Notes under the pieces: model-generated
Told to the model about the DNA's origin: nothing
Database searches by the model: none
What the model saw: the letters and a program-made list of their open reading frames with translations, nothing else
DNA from: Bacillota bacterium
GTDB lineage: Bacteria > Bacillota > Clostridia > Clostridiales > Clostridiaceae
Assembly: GCA_030706015.1 (NCBI GenBank)
Contig: JAUZPI010000046.1
Coordinates: 1 to 34,039, forward strand
Reading direction: 5' to 3'
DNA: 34,039 nt
In this document: piece after piece, positions 22,320-30,209 of the stretch
Layout: the number at the start of each line of letters is the position of its first letter
Position numbering within the stretch: position 1 is the first letter of the stretch
Program-made: the position numbers and the translations under genes

Positions 22320-23069
22320 ATGGCTAATAATTTATTAAGAATAAATAATCTAAAAACAAAAGTTGAAGATAAACAAATTCTAAAAGGATTAAATCTTGAA
22401 ATAGGCTTGGGAGAAATACATGCTATTATGGGTCCTAATGGAGCTGGTAAATCTACTCTTGCTAATACATTAATGGGTCATCCAAGGTACAAAATTGAAG
22501 ATGGGCAGATTTTCTTTGATGGAGAATTGATAAATGAAGCAAAGGTTGATGAGCGAGCAAGAAAAGGTATATTTCTATCATTTCAATATCCAGAAGAAAT
22601 CCCGGGCTTAACTGTTGAGAATTTTTTAAGAACAGCTAAAACTGCAGTGTCAGGAAAAAAGCAAGGAGTTTTATTATTTAAAAAATTTCTAAAGGAAAAA
22701 ATGGATTTACTTCAAATGGAAGATAAATATGCTTTAAGATATTTAAATTTAGGTTTTTCAGGCGGCGAGAAGAAAAAGAATGAAATTCTTCAGATGGCGG
22801 TTTTAGAACCTAAATTAGCAATTCTAGATGAGACTGATTCAGGACTGGATGTAGATGCAGTAAAGATAGTGGCTGAAGGGGTTAAAAAATTAGCAAATGA
22901 AAATAACTCCATAATAATCATTACACATCACAATCGAATATTAGATTATTTAAAACCGGACTATGTGCATGTGCTGATGGATGGAAAAATTGTAGAAACA
23001 GGAGATATGTCCTTAGCAGAAGAGATTGAAAGAAATGGATATGATGCCATAAGAGCAAGTCTCCAATAG
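22320..23069 (+). CDS. sufC: Fe-S cluster assembly ATPase SufC
   Basis: ABC-type ATPase of the SufBCD scaffold that builds iron-sulfur clusters in the cytoplasm. The 249-residue protein has Walker A GPNGAGKS (38-45), signature FSGGE (146-150, LGFSGGEKKKNE) and Walker B LAILDE (166-171) followed by TDSGLD, the form typical of SufC rather than of transporters. There is no partner membrane protein. AAGGAGAG lies 6-13 bases before the ATG. It is the first gene of sufC-sufB-sufD-sufS-sufU; the gap to sufB is 13 bases. Expression is likely controlled by an Rrf2-type regulator at the two repeats upstream. Confidence 0.97.
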   Translation: MANNLLRINNLKTKVEDKQILKGLNLEIGLGEIHAIMGPNGAGKSTLANTLMGHPRYKIEDGQIFFDGELINEAKVDERARKGIFLSFQYPEEIPGLTVENFLRTAKTAVSGKKQGVLLFKKFLKEKMDLLQMEDKYALRYLNLGFSGGEKKKNEILQMAVLEPKLAILDETDSGLDVDAVKIVAEGVKKLANENNSIIIITHHNRILDYLKPDYVHVLMDGKIVETGDMSLAEEIERNGYDAIRASLQ

Positions 23070-23082
23070 AGGGGGAAATGAA

Positions 23083-24489
23083 ATGGAGAAAAAGAAAACT
23101 CATTTAGAGGATATCGAAAGAAGTATTTATGATATTAAAAATAAATTTAATTTTAGCTATAAAACAGAAAAGGGATTGACTAGAGAAATAATAGAGGAAA
23201 TTTCTAGAGAGAAGGATGAACCAGCTTGGATGAGAGAATTTAGACTAAAATCTCTTGAGGTTTATAATAATACATCTATGCCTAGCTGGGGACCAGATTT
23301 GACTGACCTAAATGTTGAAAACATAGTAACTTACATTAAACCTGAAACAGATATGAAACACAGCTGGAGTGATATACCTCAGGATATAAAAAGCACCTTT
23401 GATTTACTTGGTATACCTAAAGCAGAACAGGAATCCTTAGCTGGCGTGGGAGCGCAGTATGATTCGGAGGTAGTATACCATAATGTCAGTAAAGAACTTA
23501 CAGAGCAGGGTGTAATTTATATAGATATGGAAACAGCAGTTAAGGAGTATGAAGAGCTAGTTAAAGCGTATTTTATGAAATTAGTGCCTCCTTCAGATCA
23601 TAAATTTGCTGCTCTGCACGGAGCTGTTTGGTCAGGAGGATCTTTTGTATATGTACCTAAAGGAGTGAAGGTGGATATACCTATTCAATCATATTTTAGG
23701 TTAAATGCACCTGGAGCAGGACAATTTGAGCATACCTTAATTATAGTAGAAGAGGGAGCCAGCATACATTACATCGAAGGATGTTCTGCACCTAAATACT
23801 ATGTTAATAATCTACATGCAGGCTGTGTTGAGTTATTCGTAAAAGAAGGAGCAAAGCTAAGATACAGCACTATTGAAAATTGGTCAAGAAATATGTATAA
23901 CCTTAACACAAAAAGAGCTGTTGTAGATAAAAATGGTCATATAGAATGGGTATCTGGTTCATTTGGTTCAAAAGTATCTATGCTATACCCTATGAGCATT
24001 CTTAGAGGAGAGGGAGCAAAATCGGAATTTACCGGCATAACCTTTGCGGGAAAGGGTCAGCATTTAGATACAGGCTCAAAGGTTGTACACGCAGCTCCCT
24101 ATACTACCTCTACTATTAATTCAAAATCTATATCGAAGGATGGAGGAGTTGCTGTTTATAGAGGACTTTTAACTGCTTCACCTAATGCTCACCATTGTAA
24201 GTCAACAGTATCCTGTGAATCTCTTATGCTGGATAATAAGTCGAAATCAGACACTATACCAACTATAAGTCTTTCCAATGACAATATTGATGTTGGACAT
24301 GAGGCTAAGATAGGAAGGATAAGTGATGAGGCGATTTTTTACTTGATGAGCAGGGGCATTAGCGAAGAAGAAGCTAAGGCAATGATTGTTAGAGGATTTG
24401 TTGAACCTATTTCAAAAGAATTACCATTAGAGTATGCGGTTGAGATGAATAATCTTATTAAGCTTGAGCTGGAGGGGACTATAGGATAA
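23083..24489 (+). CDS. sufB: Fe-S cluster assembly scaffold protein SufB
   Basis: Core subunit of the SufBCD complex, which receives sulfur and holds the nascent cluster. The 468-residue protein has the normal start (helical region, then EPAWMREFRLKSLEVY at about 46-61) and the beta-helix core with GAVWSGGSFVYVPKGV. The conserved cysteine region HHCKSTVSCESLML lies near residues 367-380, followed by DVGHEAKIGRISDEAIFYLMSRG, shared with SufD. GAGGGGG (about 23069-23075) precedes the ATG. It sits between sufC and sufD, with 13 bases on each side. Length is typical. Confidence 0.97.
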   Translation: MEKKKTHLEDIERSIYDIKNKFNFSYKTEKGLTREIIEEISREKDEPAWMREFRLKSLEVYNNTSMPSWGPDLTDLNVENIVTYIKPETDMKHSWSDIPQDIKSTFDLLGIPKAEQESLAGVGAQYDSEVVYHNVSKELTEQGVIYIDMETAVKEYEELVKAYFMKLVPPSDHKFAALHGAVWSGGSFVYVPKGVKVDIPIQSYFRLNAPGAGQFEHTLIIVEEGASIHYIEGCSAPKYYVNNLHAGCVELFVKEGAKLRYSTIENWSRNMYNLNTKRAVVDKNGHIEWVSGSFGSKVSMLYPMSILRGEGAKSEFTGITFAGKGQHLDTGSKVVHAAPYTTSTINSKSISKDGGVAVYRGLLTASPNAHHCKSTVSCESLMLDNKSKSDTIPTISLSNDNIDVGHEAKIGRISDEAIFYLMSRGISEEEAKAMIVRGFVEPISKELPLEYAVEMNNLIKLELEGTIG

Positions 24490-24502
24490 AGGAGGAATTT
24501 AC

Positions 24503-25615
24503 ATGGAAAAACTGAATTCAATTGCAGTTCCAACCTGGAAGCATTTAAAGGTAAATTACTTTGAATTAAAAGAATTTCAATTACCTTTAATTAAGGAATA
24601 TAATAAAGAATTTTTGTATATTGATGATGATGCCAAAGAAGAGGCAATTGTAGAAAAAACAAATAGCAGGATTACACAAAAGTGTGGAGATATAAAAGAC
24701 ACATATGGAGTAAATGACACTTTAGTTCAATTAGCTGAGGAAAATTACAATTCAGGAGTTATTGCTATTATTCCTAGAAATCTAAAATTGAAAGAAGCTA
24801 TTAGACTAGAATTTAACATGGATGAAGATAATCCAGTAGTAGTGGATAATAATGTAATAATCGCTGAAGAAGGAAGTAAAGTAACTTTGGTTATTGACTA
24901 TAATGGACGGGAAGAAAACAATGTGTTTCATAATGGTATAACTAAAATTATCGCAAAGGAAAATTCTGAGGTTACTATTATTAAAGTTCAAAGACTTAAT
25001 AATACGGCATACCATTTTGATTCTAACATGGCTTATGTTGGAAGAAATGCTAAAGTAAATTGGGTAGATATACAAATTGGAAGTAAGGTTGGTGTTACAA
25101 GTTATATTACAAATTTAAATGAAGATTTAGGTTCATCGCAGATTTATTCCGCTTACATGATAGACGGTAAGCGAGTTCAAGATCTTTCCTATACTATGAC
25201 ACATAGGGGAAGAAGGACTGACAGTGTTATGGAAATAAAAGGTGTGCTAAAGGATGAGGCAAAAAAAGTATTTAGAGGAAATATAGATTTCAAACGTGGG
25301 GCTGTAAAATCAAAAGGTGCTCAGAATGAAGATGTATTATTGTTAGACAAAACTGTGAAGGCTGATTCCGTGCCAATGCTTTTATGTGAAGAAGATGATG
25401 TGGAAGGTGAGCATGCTGCAAGTGCTGGTCAAATGAATGAAGATAAATTATTTTACTTAATGAGTAGAGGACTAAGTGAAAAAGAATCTAAAAAACTAGC
25501 TATCGAGGCATCTTTTAGTCCTATAATTGATAAAGTTCCCTTTGAAGACCTGAGGAATAGCATACATGAAGAATTGGAAAGAAGAATTGTAGGTGAGAAA
25601 TATGCACATATATAA
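24503..25615 (+). CDS. sufD: Fe-S cluster assembly protein SufD
   Basis: Partner of SufB in the SufBCD scaffold, needed for iron entry. The 370-residue protein shares the SufB/SufD core and ends with the typical segment GEHAASAGQMNEDKLFYLMSRGLSEKES. The first 100 residues are divergent, as is normal for SufD. AAAGGAGGA lies 6-14 bases before the ATG. The end overlaps the start of sufS by 14 bases, so the two are translated together. Sequence identity is lower than for SufB; the name follows from the operon as well as the family motif. Confidence 0.94.
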   Translation: MEKLNSIAVPTWKHLKVNYFELKEFQLPLIKEYNKEFLYIDDDAKEEAIVEKTNSRITQKCGDIKDTYGVNDTLVQLAEENYNSGVIAIIPRNLKLKEAIRLEFNMDEDNPVVVDNNVIIAEEGSKVTLVIDYNGREENNVFHNGITKIIAKENSEVTIIKVQRLNNTAYHFDSNMAYVGRNAKVNWVDIQIGSKVGVTSYITNLNEDLGSSQIYSAYMIDGKRVQDLSYTMTHRGRRTDSVMEIKGVLKDEAKKVFRGNIDFKRGAVKSKGAQNEDVLLLDKTVKADSVPMLLCEEDDVEGEHAASAGQMNEDKLFYLMSRGLSEKESKKLAIEASFSPIIDKVPFEDLRNSIHEELERRIVGEKYAHI

Positions 25616-26834
25616 TATTAAAAAGGATTTTCCGATATTGGATAGGAAGATTGGAGAGAAGAGTTTAATCTATTTAGATAATGCGGCTACAACTCAAAAA
25701 CCACTGCAGGTATTAAATGCTATGGAAGACTACAATAAAAAATTTAATGGAAATCCTCATAGAGGGGCTCATTATTTAAGTGTTATGGCAACGGAGGTTT
25801 ATGAAGGTGCAAGGGATAAGGTAAGAAATTTCATCGGAGCCAAAAAATCAAAGGAAATAATCTTTACAAAAAATGCTACGGAAGCCTTGAATCTAATAGC
25901 TTTTTCCTATGGGATGAACTTTATTGATAAGGAAGACGAAATTGTGGTCTTGATTTCAGAGCATCATAGCAATATTCTTCCATGGCAGATGATAGCTAGT
26001 GCTAAAGGAGCTGTTCTTAAATATATATATTTGAAAGAGGATGGAACATTATCACTTGATGAAGTGAAAAGTAAGATCACTAATAGAACTAAGCTAGTAA
26101 GTTTGGCTCAAATGTCTAATGTTTTGGGAGTTATAAATCCGGTAAAAGAAGTGGCTCAATACGCGCATAGTAAAGGTGCTGTGGTAGTAGTAGATGGAGC
26201 GCAGAGTGTTCCTCATATGAAGGTTGATGTGACAGATTTAGATGCTGATTTCCTAGTATTTTCGGCTCATAAAATGCTTGGACCTATGGGGATAGGTGTA
26301 TTATATGGTAAGGAAGAAATATTAGATAAGATGCCGCCTTTCCTCAGGGGAGGAGATATGATTGAATATGTGACAGAGCAGAGTTCTACCTTTGCAGAAT
26401 TACCTTTTAAATTCGAAGCAGGAACTCAGAATGTAGAGGGAGCAGTCGGGCTGTCAGCAGCTATTGATTACATCAACAATATAGGTATGGAGGAAATTAC
26501 AAAAACAGAGAAAGAAATAACAGCTTATGCCTTATCAAGATTAGCTGAAGTGCCTTATGTAACAATATATGGTCCTACAAGTACTGAACAAAAAGGAGGA
26601 ATAATTTCTTTTAATATTGAAGGTGTTCATCCGCATGATGTATCCAGCATAGTTGATGCTTATGGGGTAGCTATAAGAGCAGGCCATCATTGTGCACAGC
26701 CTTTAATGAAATATTTAAATATTCCTGCTTCATGTAGAGCCAGCTTTTATTTTTATAATACAAAAGAAGAAATTGATAAATTTATCGAGAGTATTGAAGG
26801 GGTAAGGAAGTGGTTAGGATATGGAACAGCTTAG
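25602..26834 (+). CDS. sufS: Cysteine desulfurase SufS
   Basis: PLP enzyme that takes sulfur from cysteine and passes it as persulfide to SufU. The 410-residue protein has YLDNAATTQKP (24-34), the PLP-Lys in SAHKMLGP (K224) and the active-site cysteine in RAGHHCAQP (C364) at the short loop typical of group II (SufS-type) desulfurases. ATG 25602 is chosen because AGGTGAG lies just upstream; an in-frame GTG at 25593 is inside that site. It overlaps sufD by 14 bases and sufU by 14 bases, which indicates strong translational coupling. Confidence 0.97.
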   Translation: MHIYNIKKDFPILDRKIGEKSLIYLDNAATTQKPLQVLNAMEDYNKKFNGNPHRGAHYLSVMATEVYEGARDKVRNFIGAKKSKEIIFTKNATEALNLIAFSYGMNFIDKEDEIVVLISEHHSNILPWQMIASAKGAVLKYIYLKEDGTLSLDEVKSKITNRTKLVSLAQMSNVLGVINPVKEVAQYAHSKGAVVVVDGAQSVPHMKVDVTDLDADFLVFSAHKMLGPMGIGVLYGKEEILDKMPPFLRGGDMIEYVTEQSSTFAELPFKFEAGTQNVEGAVGLSAAIDYINNIGMEEITKTEKEITAYALSRLAEVPYVTIYGPTSTEQKGGIISFNIEGVHPHDVSSIVDAYGVAIRAGHHCAQPLMKYLNIPASCRASFYFYNTKEEIDKFIESIEGVRKWLGYGTA

Positions 26835-27252
26835 TGCAATTTATTCGGAACTAATAATGGAACACAACCAAAGCGGTCATAATAAAAGAAAAATTCACCA
26901 TGCAGACTGCAGTGAAAGAGGGCATAATCCAAGCTGCGGAGATGATATAATCCTCTCTCTTAAATTTAATGGAGAAATGATAGAAGACGCAGCCTTTCAA
27001 GGAAGTGGATGTGCAATTTCTCAGGCTTCAACTTCTATGATGATTGACTTAATAAAAGGCAAATCTAAAGAAGAAGCTTTAAAGCTGGTTGATATTTTTA
27101 TTGGTATGATTAAAAAGGAAATTACAGATGAAGCTGATTTAGAAAAACTAGAGGATGCAGTAATATTAAAAAATATTTCAACTATGCCGGCAAGGGTAAA
27201 ATGTGCTGTATTAGCATGGCATACACTCAAGGCAGCAGTGAATACTAAATGA
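26821..27252 (+). CDS. sufU: Sulfur carrier / cluster assembly protein SufU
   Basis: Zinc-dependent sulfurtransferase that accepts persulfide from SufS and supplies the SufBCD scaffold. The 143-residue protein has three conserved cysteines and an aspartate: C39 and D41 in NPSCGDD, C64 in GSGCAISQAS and C128 in ARVKCAVL. C30 is an extra cysteine in HHADCSERG. The ATG lies within the last 14 bases of sufS, with an AGGA-type site (GTTAGGATATGG) very close. It ends the suf operon, four bases before the terminator stem. This gene marks the operon as Gram-positive rather than SufA/SufE type. Confidence 0.95.
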   Translation: MEQLSAIYSELIMEHNQSGHNKRKIHHADCSERGHNPSCGDDIILSLKFNGEMIEDAAFQGSGCAISQASTSMMIDLIKGKSKEEALKLVDIFIGMIKKEITDEADLEKLEDAVILKNISTMPARVKCAVLAWHTLKAAVNTK

Positions 27253-27255
27253 AAT

Positions 27256-27316
27256 GAGTCTTGGGATATTTGCAGCTTATTAAAGATGCAGATATTTCAA
27301 GACTCTATTATTTTTT
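27256..27316 (+). terminator. Intrinsic terminator of the suf operon
   Basis: A 19-bp stem, 27256-27274 with 27287-27305, three G-T wobbles and a 12-base loop, followed by TATTATTTTTTATT. Confidence 0.93.
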
Positions 27317-27337
27317 ATTAGCTATTGAAGAATATTT

Positions 27338-27368
27338 ATATTTGTTATATATTGTATATAACAAATAT
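27338..27368. promoter_or_regulatory. 31-bp dyad, predicted autoregulatory operator of the GntR gene
   Basis: ATATTTGTTATATA (27338-27351) and TATATAACAAATAT (27355-27368) are perfect 14-bp inverted repeats around TTG. The same dyad, with 13-bp arms, is at 18383-18413. A promoter TTGTTA (27342-27347), 18 bases, TATATT (27366-27371) would overlap it fully, which fits autorepression. Confidence 0.78.
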
Positions 27369-27390
27369 ATTTTGAAAGGGGGATTTTCAA

Positions 27391-27768
27391 TTGTTAATAC
27401 AAATAGATTTTGAATCAGATACACCAATTTATATTCAATTAAAAAGGCAAATAATTCAAGGCATAGCTCTGGGAGAACTACAGCCTGAAGAGAGTCTCCC
27501 TTCAGTACGTCAAATGGCTGAAGATATAGGAATTAACCTTCATACTGTTAACAAGGCATACAATTTGCTTAAAGCAGATGGTTTCCTTACCATTGATAGA
27601 AGGAAAGGCGCTATAATAAATAGCAGCGCACTAAGTTTAAGTGAGAACTATAAAGCTGAGTTGGAGGAAGATTTAAATTATATAATTGCGGAGGCTTATT
27701 GCAGAGGTCTTGGTAAAGAAGAATTTTTAAATTTATGTAGTGAATTATATAGTAAATACATAAAATAG
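27391..27768 (+). CDS. GntR-family regulator, YtrA subfamily
   Basis: A 125-residue repressor with the short YtrA plan: winged helix-turn-helix at about 10-78 (TPIYIQLKRQI, LPSVRQMAEDIGINLHTVNKAYNLL, GAIINSS) and only about 45 residues of C-terminal helix for dimerisation, with no ligand domain. The start is TTG at 27391, with GGGGG (27377-27382) 8 bases upstream; the protein then begins MLIQIDFESDTPIYIQ as family members do. It is followed after 26 bases by a DUF1648 membrane protein gene. YtrA proteins in Bacillus control ABC transporters and answer to cell-envelope stress; here the matching operator at 18383 suggests that the distant ABC transporter is a target. The signal is unknown. Confidence 0.93.
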   Translation: MLIQIDFESDTPIYIQLKRQIIQGIALGELQPEESLPSVRQMAEDIGINLHTVNKAYNLLKADGFLTIDRRKGAIINSSALSLSENYKAELEEDLNYIIAEAYCRGLGKEEFLNLCSELYSKYIK

Positions 27769-27794
27769 TGTGGCTATTTAAGGGGTGAAAAACG

Positions 27795-28916
27795 ATGAAT
27801 AATTCTGTTATTGAGGTAGGAGCAGTAACCTCCTCGCTAATTTTTATATTAATATTGCAAATTTTGATGCCTCAATTCACTAGAAAAGAGCTTTGCTTTG
27901 GTGTTCGAATACCAGAGAGTGAAGCAAAAAGTGAAGAAGTAAGAAATATAAATAAACAATATATTCTCCATAATATATTGATTGGTTTGCCTAGCTTAAT
28001 ACTCTACGTGATTATTAATATTTATCTAAACAACCCATTTATTTTAGTGGCTGGTGTTTTTGTGTTTATCGCAGTTACATGCATACCATATCTTATAGCT
28101 TATAAAAAGGTGAAAAAACTTAAAATGGAAAAACAATGGGGAGTTGGTAAGAAGTCAGTGGTAGTAATAGATACTAAATTTTCTAAAGAAAAGAATATAT
28201 TAATATCTCCTTGGTGGTTTTTGATTCCAGCAGCTATTGTTATTATAAATATTATAGTAGGTATTGTTTCTTACGGTAACATACCTAATGAGGTATCAAC
28301 AAAATGGGATATAGCTGGTAATGCAACAATATGGCAGCATAAGTCCTATGGATTAATATTTCAAATGCCGCTGGCACAAACAGTTATGATAATTGTTATT
28401 TTTCTTTCATATAAAACTATAGGTTGGTCAAAGCAGCAAATTAGTTCATCTAATCCAGAGGAGTCTATAAAAAAGAATAGAGTTTTCAGAAATGCTTGGG
28501 CAAAATGTTGTATCATCCTAGCAATACTGAATAGTTTACTGCTTGCTTTTAATAATTTAGCCATGCTGCAGGTTATTAAAGTTAGCGGCAAAATAATTTC
28601 ACTAGTATCAGGTATTTATACTATAGCTATGGTTATGATAATAATCATTCCTATTGTAAGATTTGGTCAAGGTGGCAGCAGAATTAAATCCCCAAATGAT
28701 AAAATGGAGACAGATATTATAGATAGAAATGATGATCAGTTCTGGATACTTGGACAAATATATTATAACCCCAATGATCCGGCTGTAGTTGTTGAAAAAA
28801 GATTTGGAGTAGGATGGACCTTTAACATAGGCAGTACCAGAGGAATTCTTATAGTTGTGGCAATACTTGTATTTACTATTGGAGCGATAATAGCTTCTCA
28901 TCTGTTAAGTAAATAG
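27795..28916 (+). CDS. DUF1648/DUF5808 membrane protein
   Basis: A 373-residue membrane protein with about eight hydrophobic helices. A DUF1648 core stands at about 144-190, with IPNEVSTKWDIAGNATIW at 163-180, as in SdpI-type immunity proteins. The C-terminal part holds a DUF5808 segment at 313-346 (DDQFWILGQIYYNPNDP, then EKRFGVGWTFN), followed by a last helix. The gene follows the YtrA-type regulator after 26 bases and shares its promoter, an arrangement seen in other Firmicutes. The role is unknown; SdpI gives immunity to a toxic peptide, so an envelope-protective role is a possibility. GGGGTG precedes the ATG. It ends at a bidirectional terminator. Confidence 0.87.
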   Translation: MNNSVIEVGAVTSSLIFILILQILMPQFTRKELCFGVRIPESEAKSEEVRNINKQYILHNILIGLPSLILYVIINIYLNNPFILVAGVFVFIAVTCIPYLIAYKKVKKLKMEKQWGVGKKSVVVIDTKFSKEKNILISPWWFLIPAAIVIINIIVGIVSYGNIPNEVSTKWDIAGNATIWQHKSYGLIFQMPLAQTVMIIVIFLSYKTIGWSKQQISSSNPEESIKKNRVFRNAWAKCCIILAILNSLLLAFNNLAMLQVIKVSGKIISLVSGIYTIAMVMIIIIPIVRFGQGGSRIKSPNDKMETDIIDRNDDQFWILGQIYYNPNDPAVVVEKRFGVGWTFNIGSTRGILIVVAILVFTIGAIIASHLLSK

Positions 28917-28930
28917 TTGTTGAATAATAT

Positions 28931-28964
28931 AAAAAGGCGGACTTCCATAATGGTCTGCCTTTTT
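28931..28964. terminator. Bidirectional terminator between the DUF1648 and epimerase genes
   Basis: AAAAAGGCGGAC (28931-28942) pairs with GTCTGCCTTTTT (28953-28964) with one wobble pair. T-runs are present on both strands, for the gene ending at 28916 (plus) and that ending at 28978 (minus). Confidence 0.92.
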
Positions 28965-28977
28965 ACGTTATTGATAA

Positions 28978-30069
28978 TTAATTTATTTGCTGAAAATTTT
29001 TAATACATATGAATCCAAAACCAGAAGCACCAGAGAGAGTAATTTTAGAGTCGTCAAAGATAGCACCACCAGTAATTAGGTCTTCGTTGCACAGGTTAGG
29101 GCCATCTAAATCAATTTTAGCAATGATTTTTTTTACATTGGCTAAATGTGCAGCAGCAGTGACGCTTATTTTTCCCTCCAGCATACAGCCAATCATACAT
29201 TCCATACCGTATATTTCTGCTAAAGAGCATATTTTTAGGGCATTATAAAGCCCTCCAGTTTTCATAAGCTTTATATTTATTAAATCAGCCGCTCTCATTT
29301 GCATAATTTTTAAAGCATCCATGGCAGAAAAAACACTTTCATCTGCCATGATAGGCGTAGATACGCTATCTGTAACATATTTTAACCCTTCTAAATCTGA
29401 TTTTATAACTGGCTGCTCTACAAGTTCTAATTTTAGATCTGAATCCTCCATTTTTTTAATAATAGAAATGGCCTCTTTAGGCTTCCAGGCTTGATTAGCA
29501 TCTAATCTTATTGTTGTTGTGCAGCCTACAGCCTTTCTTATTTCTTTTATTCTTTGTATATCAAGAGAGGAATCCTTTCCAACTTTTATTTTAAGAGTAT
29601 CATACCCATTGTTAACAGCTTCAAGGCTGTCTTTAGCCATTTGTTCAGGAGAGTTCACGCTTATAGTGATATCTGTAGTTAACTTTTTGCTCCTCCCACC
29701 GAGAAGACTATATACAGGCAGCTTATATAGTTGACCAAATAAATCGTAGATAGCAATATCTACAGCAGCTTTTGCGCTTGTATTGTTATAAATACAAGAA
29801 TGAAGTTTATACATTATTTCCTCTAGGTATGATATATCCATGCCTATTATGCTTGGTTTAATATGGTTATTAATTGCAGCGGTTATGGAACCTATAGTTT
29901 CACCGGTTATTACTGCAGTAGGAGGAGCCTCTCCATAGCCTATATTACCAGTGTCAGTTATAATTTTTACTATTACATCGTTAATTTTATCTACTGTTCT
30001 TAAGGCTGTTTTAAAAGGTTTTTTTAATGGTATTGAAATTATTCCAAGCTGAATATCAGAAATTTTCAT
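28978..30069 (-). CDS. L-Ala-D/L-Glu-type dipeptide epimerase
   Basis: Enolase-superfamily enzyme, 363 residues, that inverts the second residue of dipeptides released from peptidoglycan. The N-terminal capping domain (about 1-125) is followed by a (beta/alpha) barrel. The KxK motif is K160 and K162, the metal ligands are D190 (RLDAN), E218 (LVEQP) and D243 (MADES), the second catalytic lysine is K267, and the specificity motif DxD is D320/D322 in KIDLDGP, which is characteristic of Ala-Glu epimerases such as YkfB and YcjG. GGGGGCG precedes the ATG at 30069. It is alone on its strand, without the ykf peptidase genes. The actual dipeptide may differ, since the family has several specificities. 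Confidence 0.9.
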   Translation of the reverse strand: MKISDIQLGIISIPLKKPFKTALRTVDKINDVIVKIITDTGNIGYGEAPPTAVITGETIGSITAAINNHIKPSIIGMDISYLEEIMYKLHSCIYNNTSAKAAVDIAIYDLFGQLYKLPVYSLLGGRSKKLTTDITISVNSPEQMAKDSLEAVNNGYDTLKIKVGKDSSLDIQRIKEIRKAVGCTTTIRLDANQAWKPKEAISIIKKMEDSDLKLELVEQPVIKSDLEGLKYVTDSVSTPIMADESVFSAMDALKIMQMRAADLINIKLMKTGGLYNALKICSLAEIYGMECMIGCMLEGKISVTAAAHLANVKKIIAKIDLDGPNLCNEDLITGGAIFDDSKITLSGASGFGFICIKNFQQIN

Positions 30070-30095
30070 TTTTCGCCCCCAGCTACTATGATTAA

Positions 30096-30124
30096 TTGCA
30101 TTTTATTCTACATTAATATATTAT
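30096..30124 (+). promoter_or_regulatory. Candidate promoter of prmA
   Basis: TTGCAT (30096-30101), 17 bases, TATTAT (30119-30124). The -35 is poor and the -10 is good. The leader would be about 80 bases. It is needed because prmA is separated here from dnaJ, its usual upstream gene. Confidence 0.4.
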
Positions 30125-30209
30125 ATATATGTTCATTAGATTATGAAGTTTTGGAAATAATTCTTTATATGAATAAAAATAGTTTATATAAGTGTTGGAG
30201 GTTTTACAC

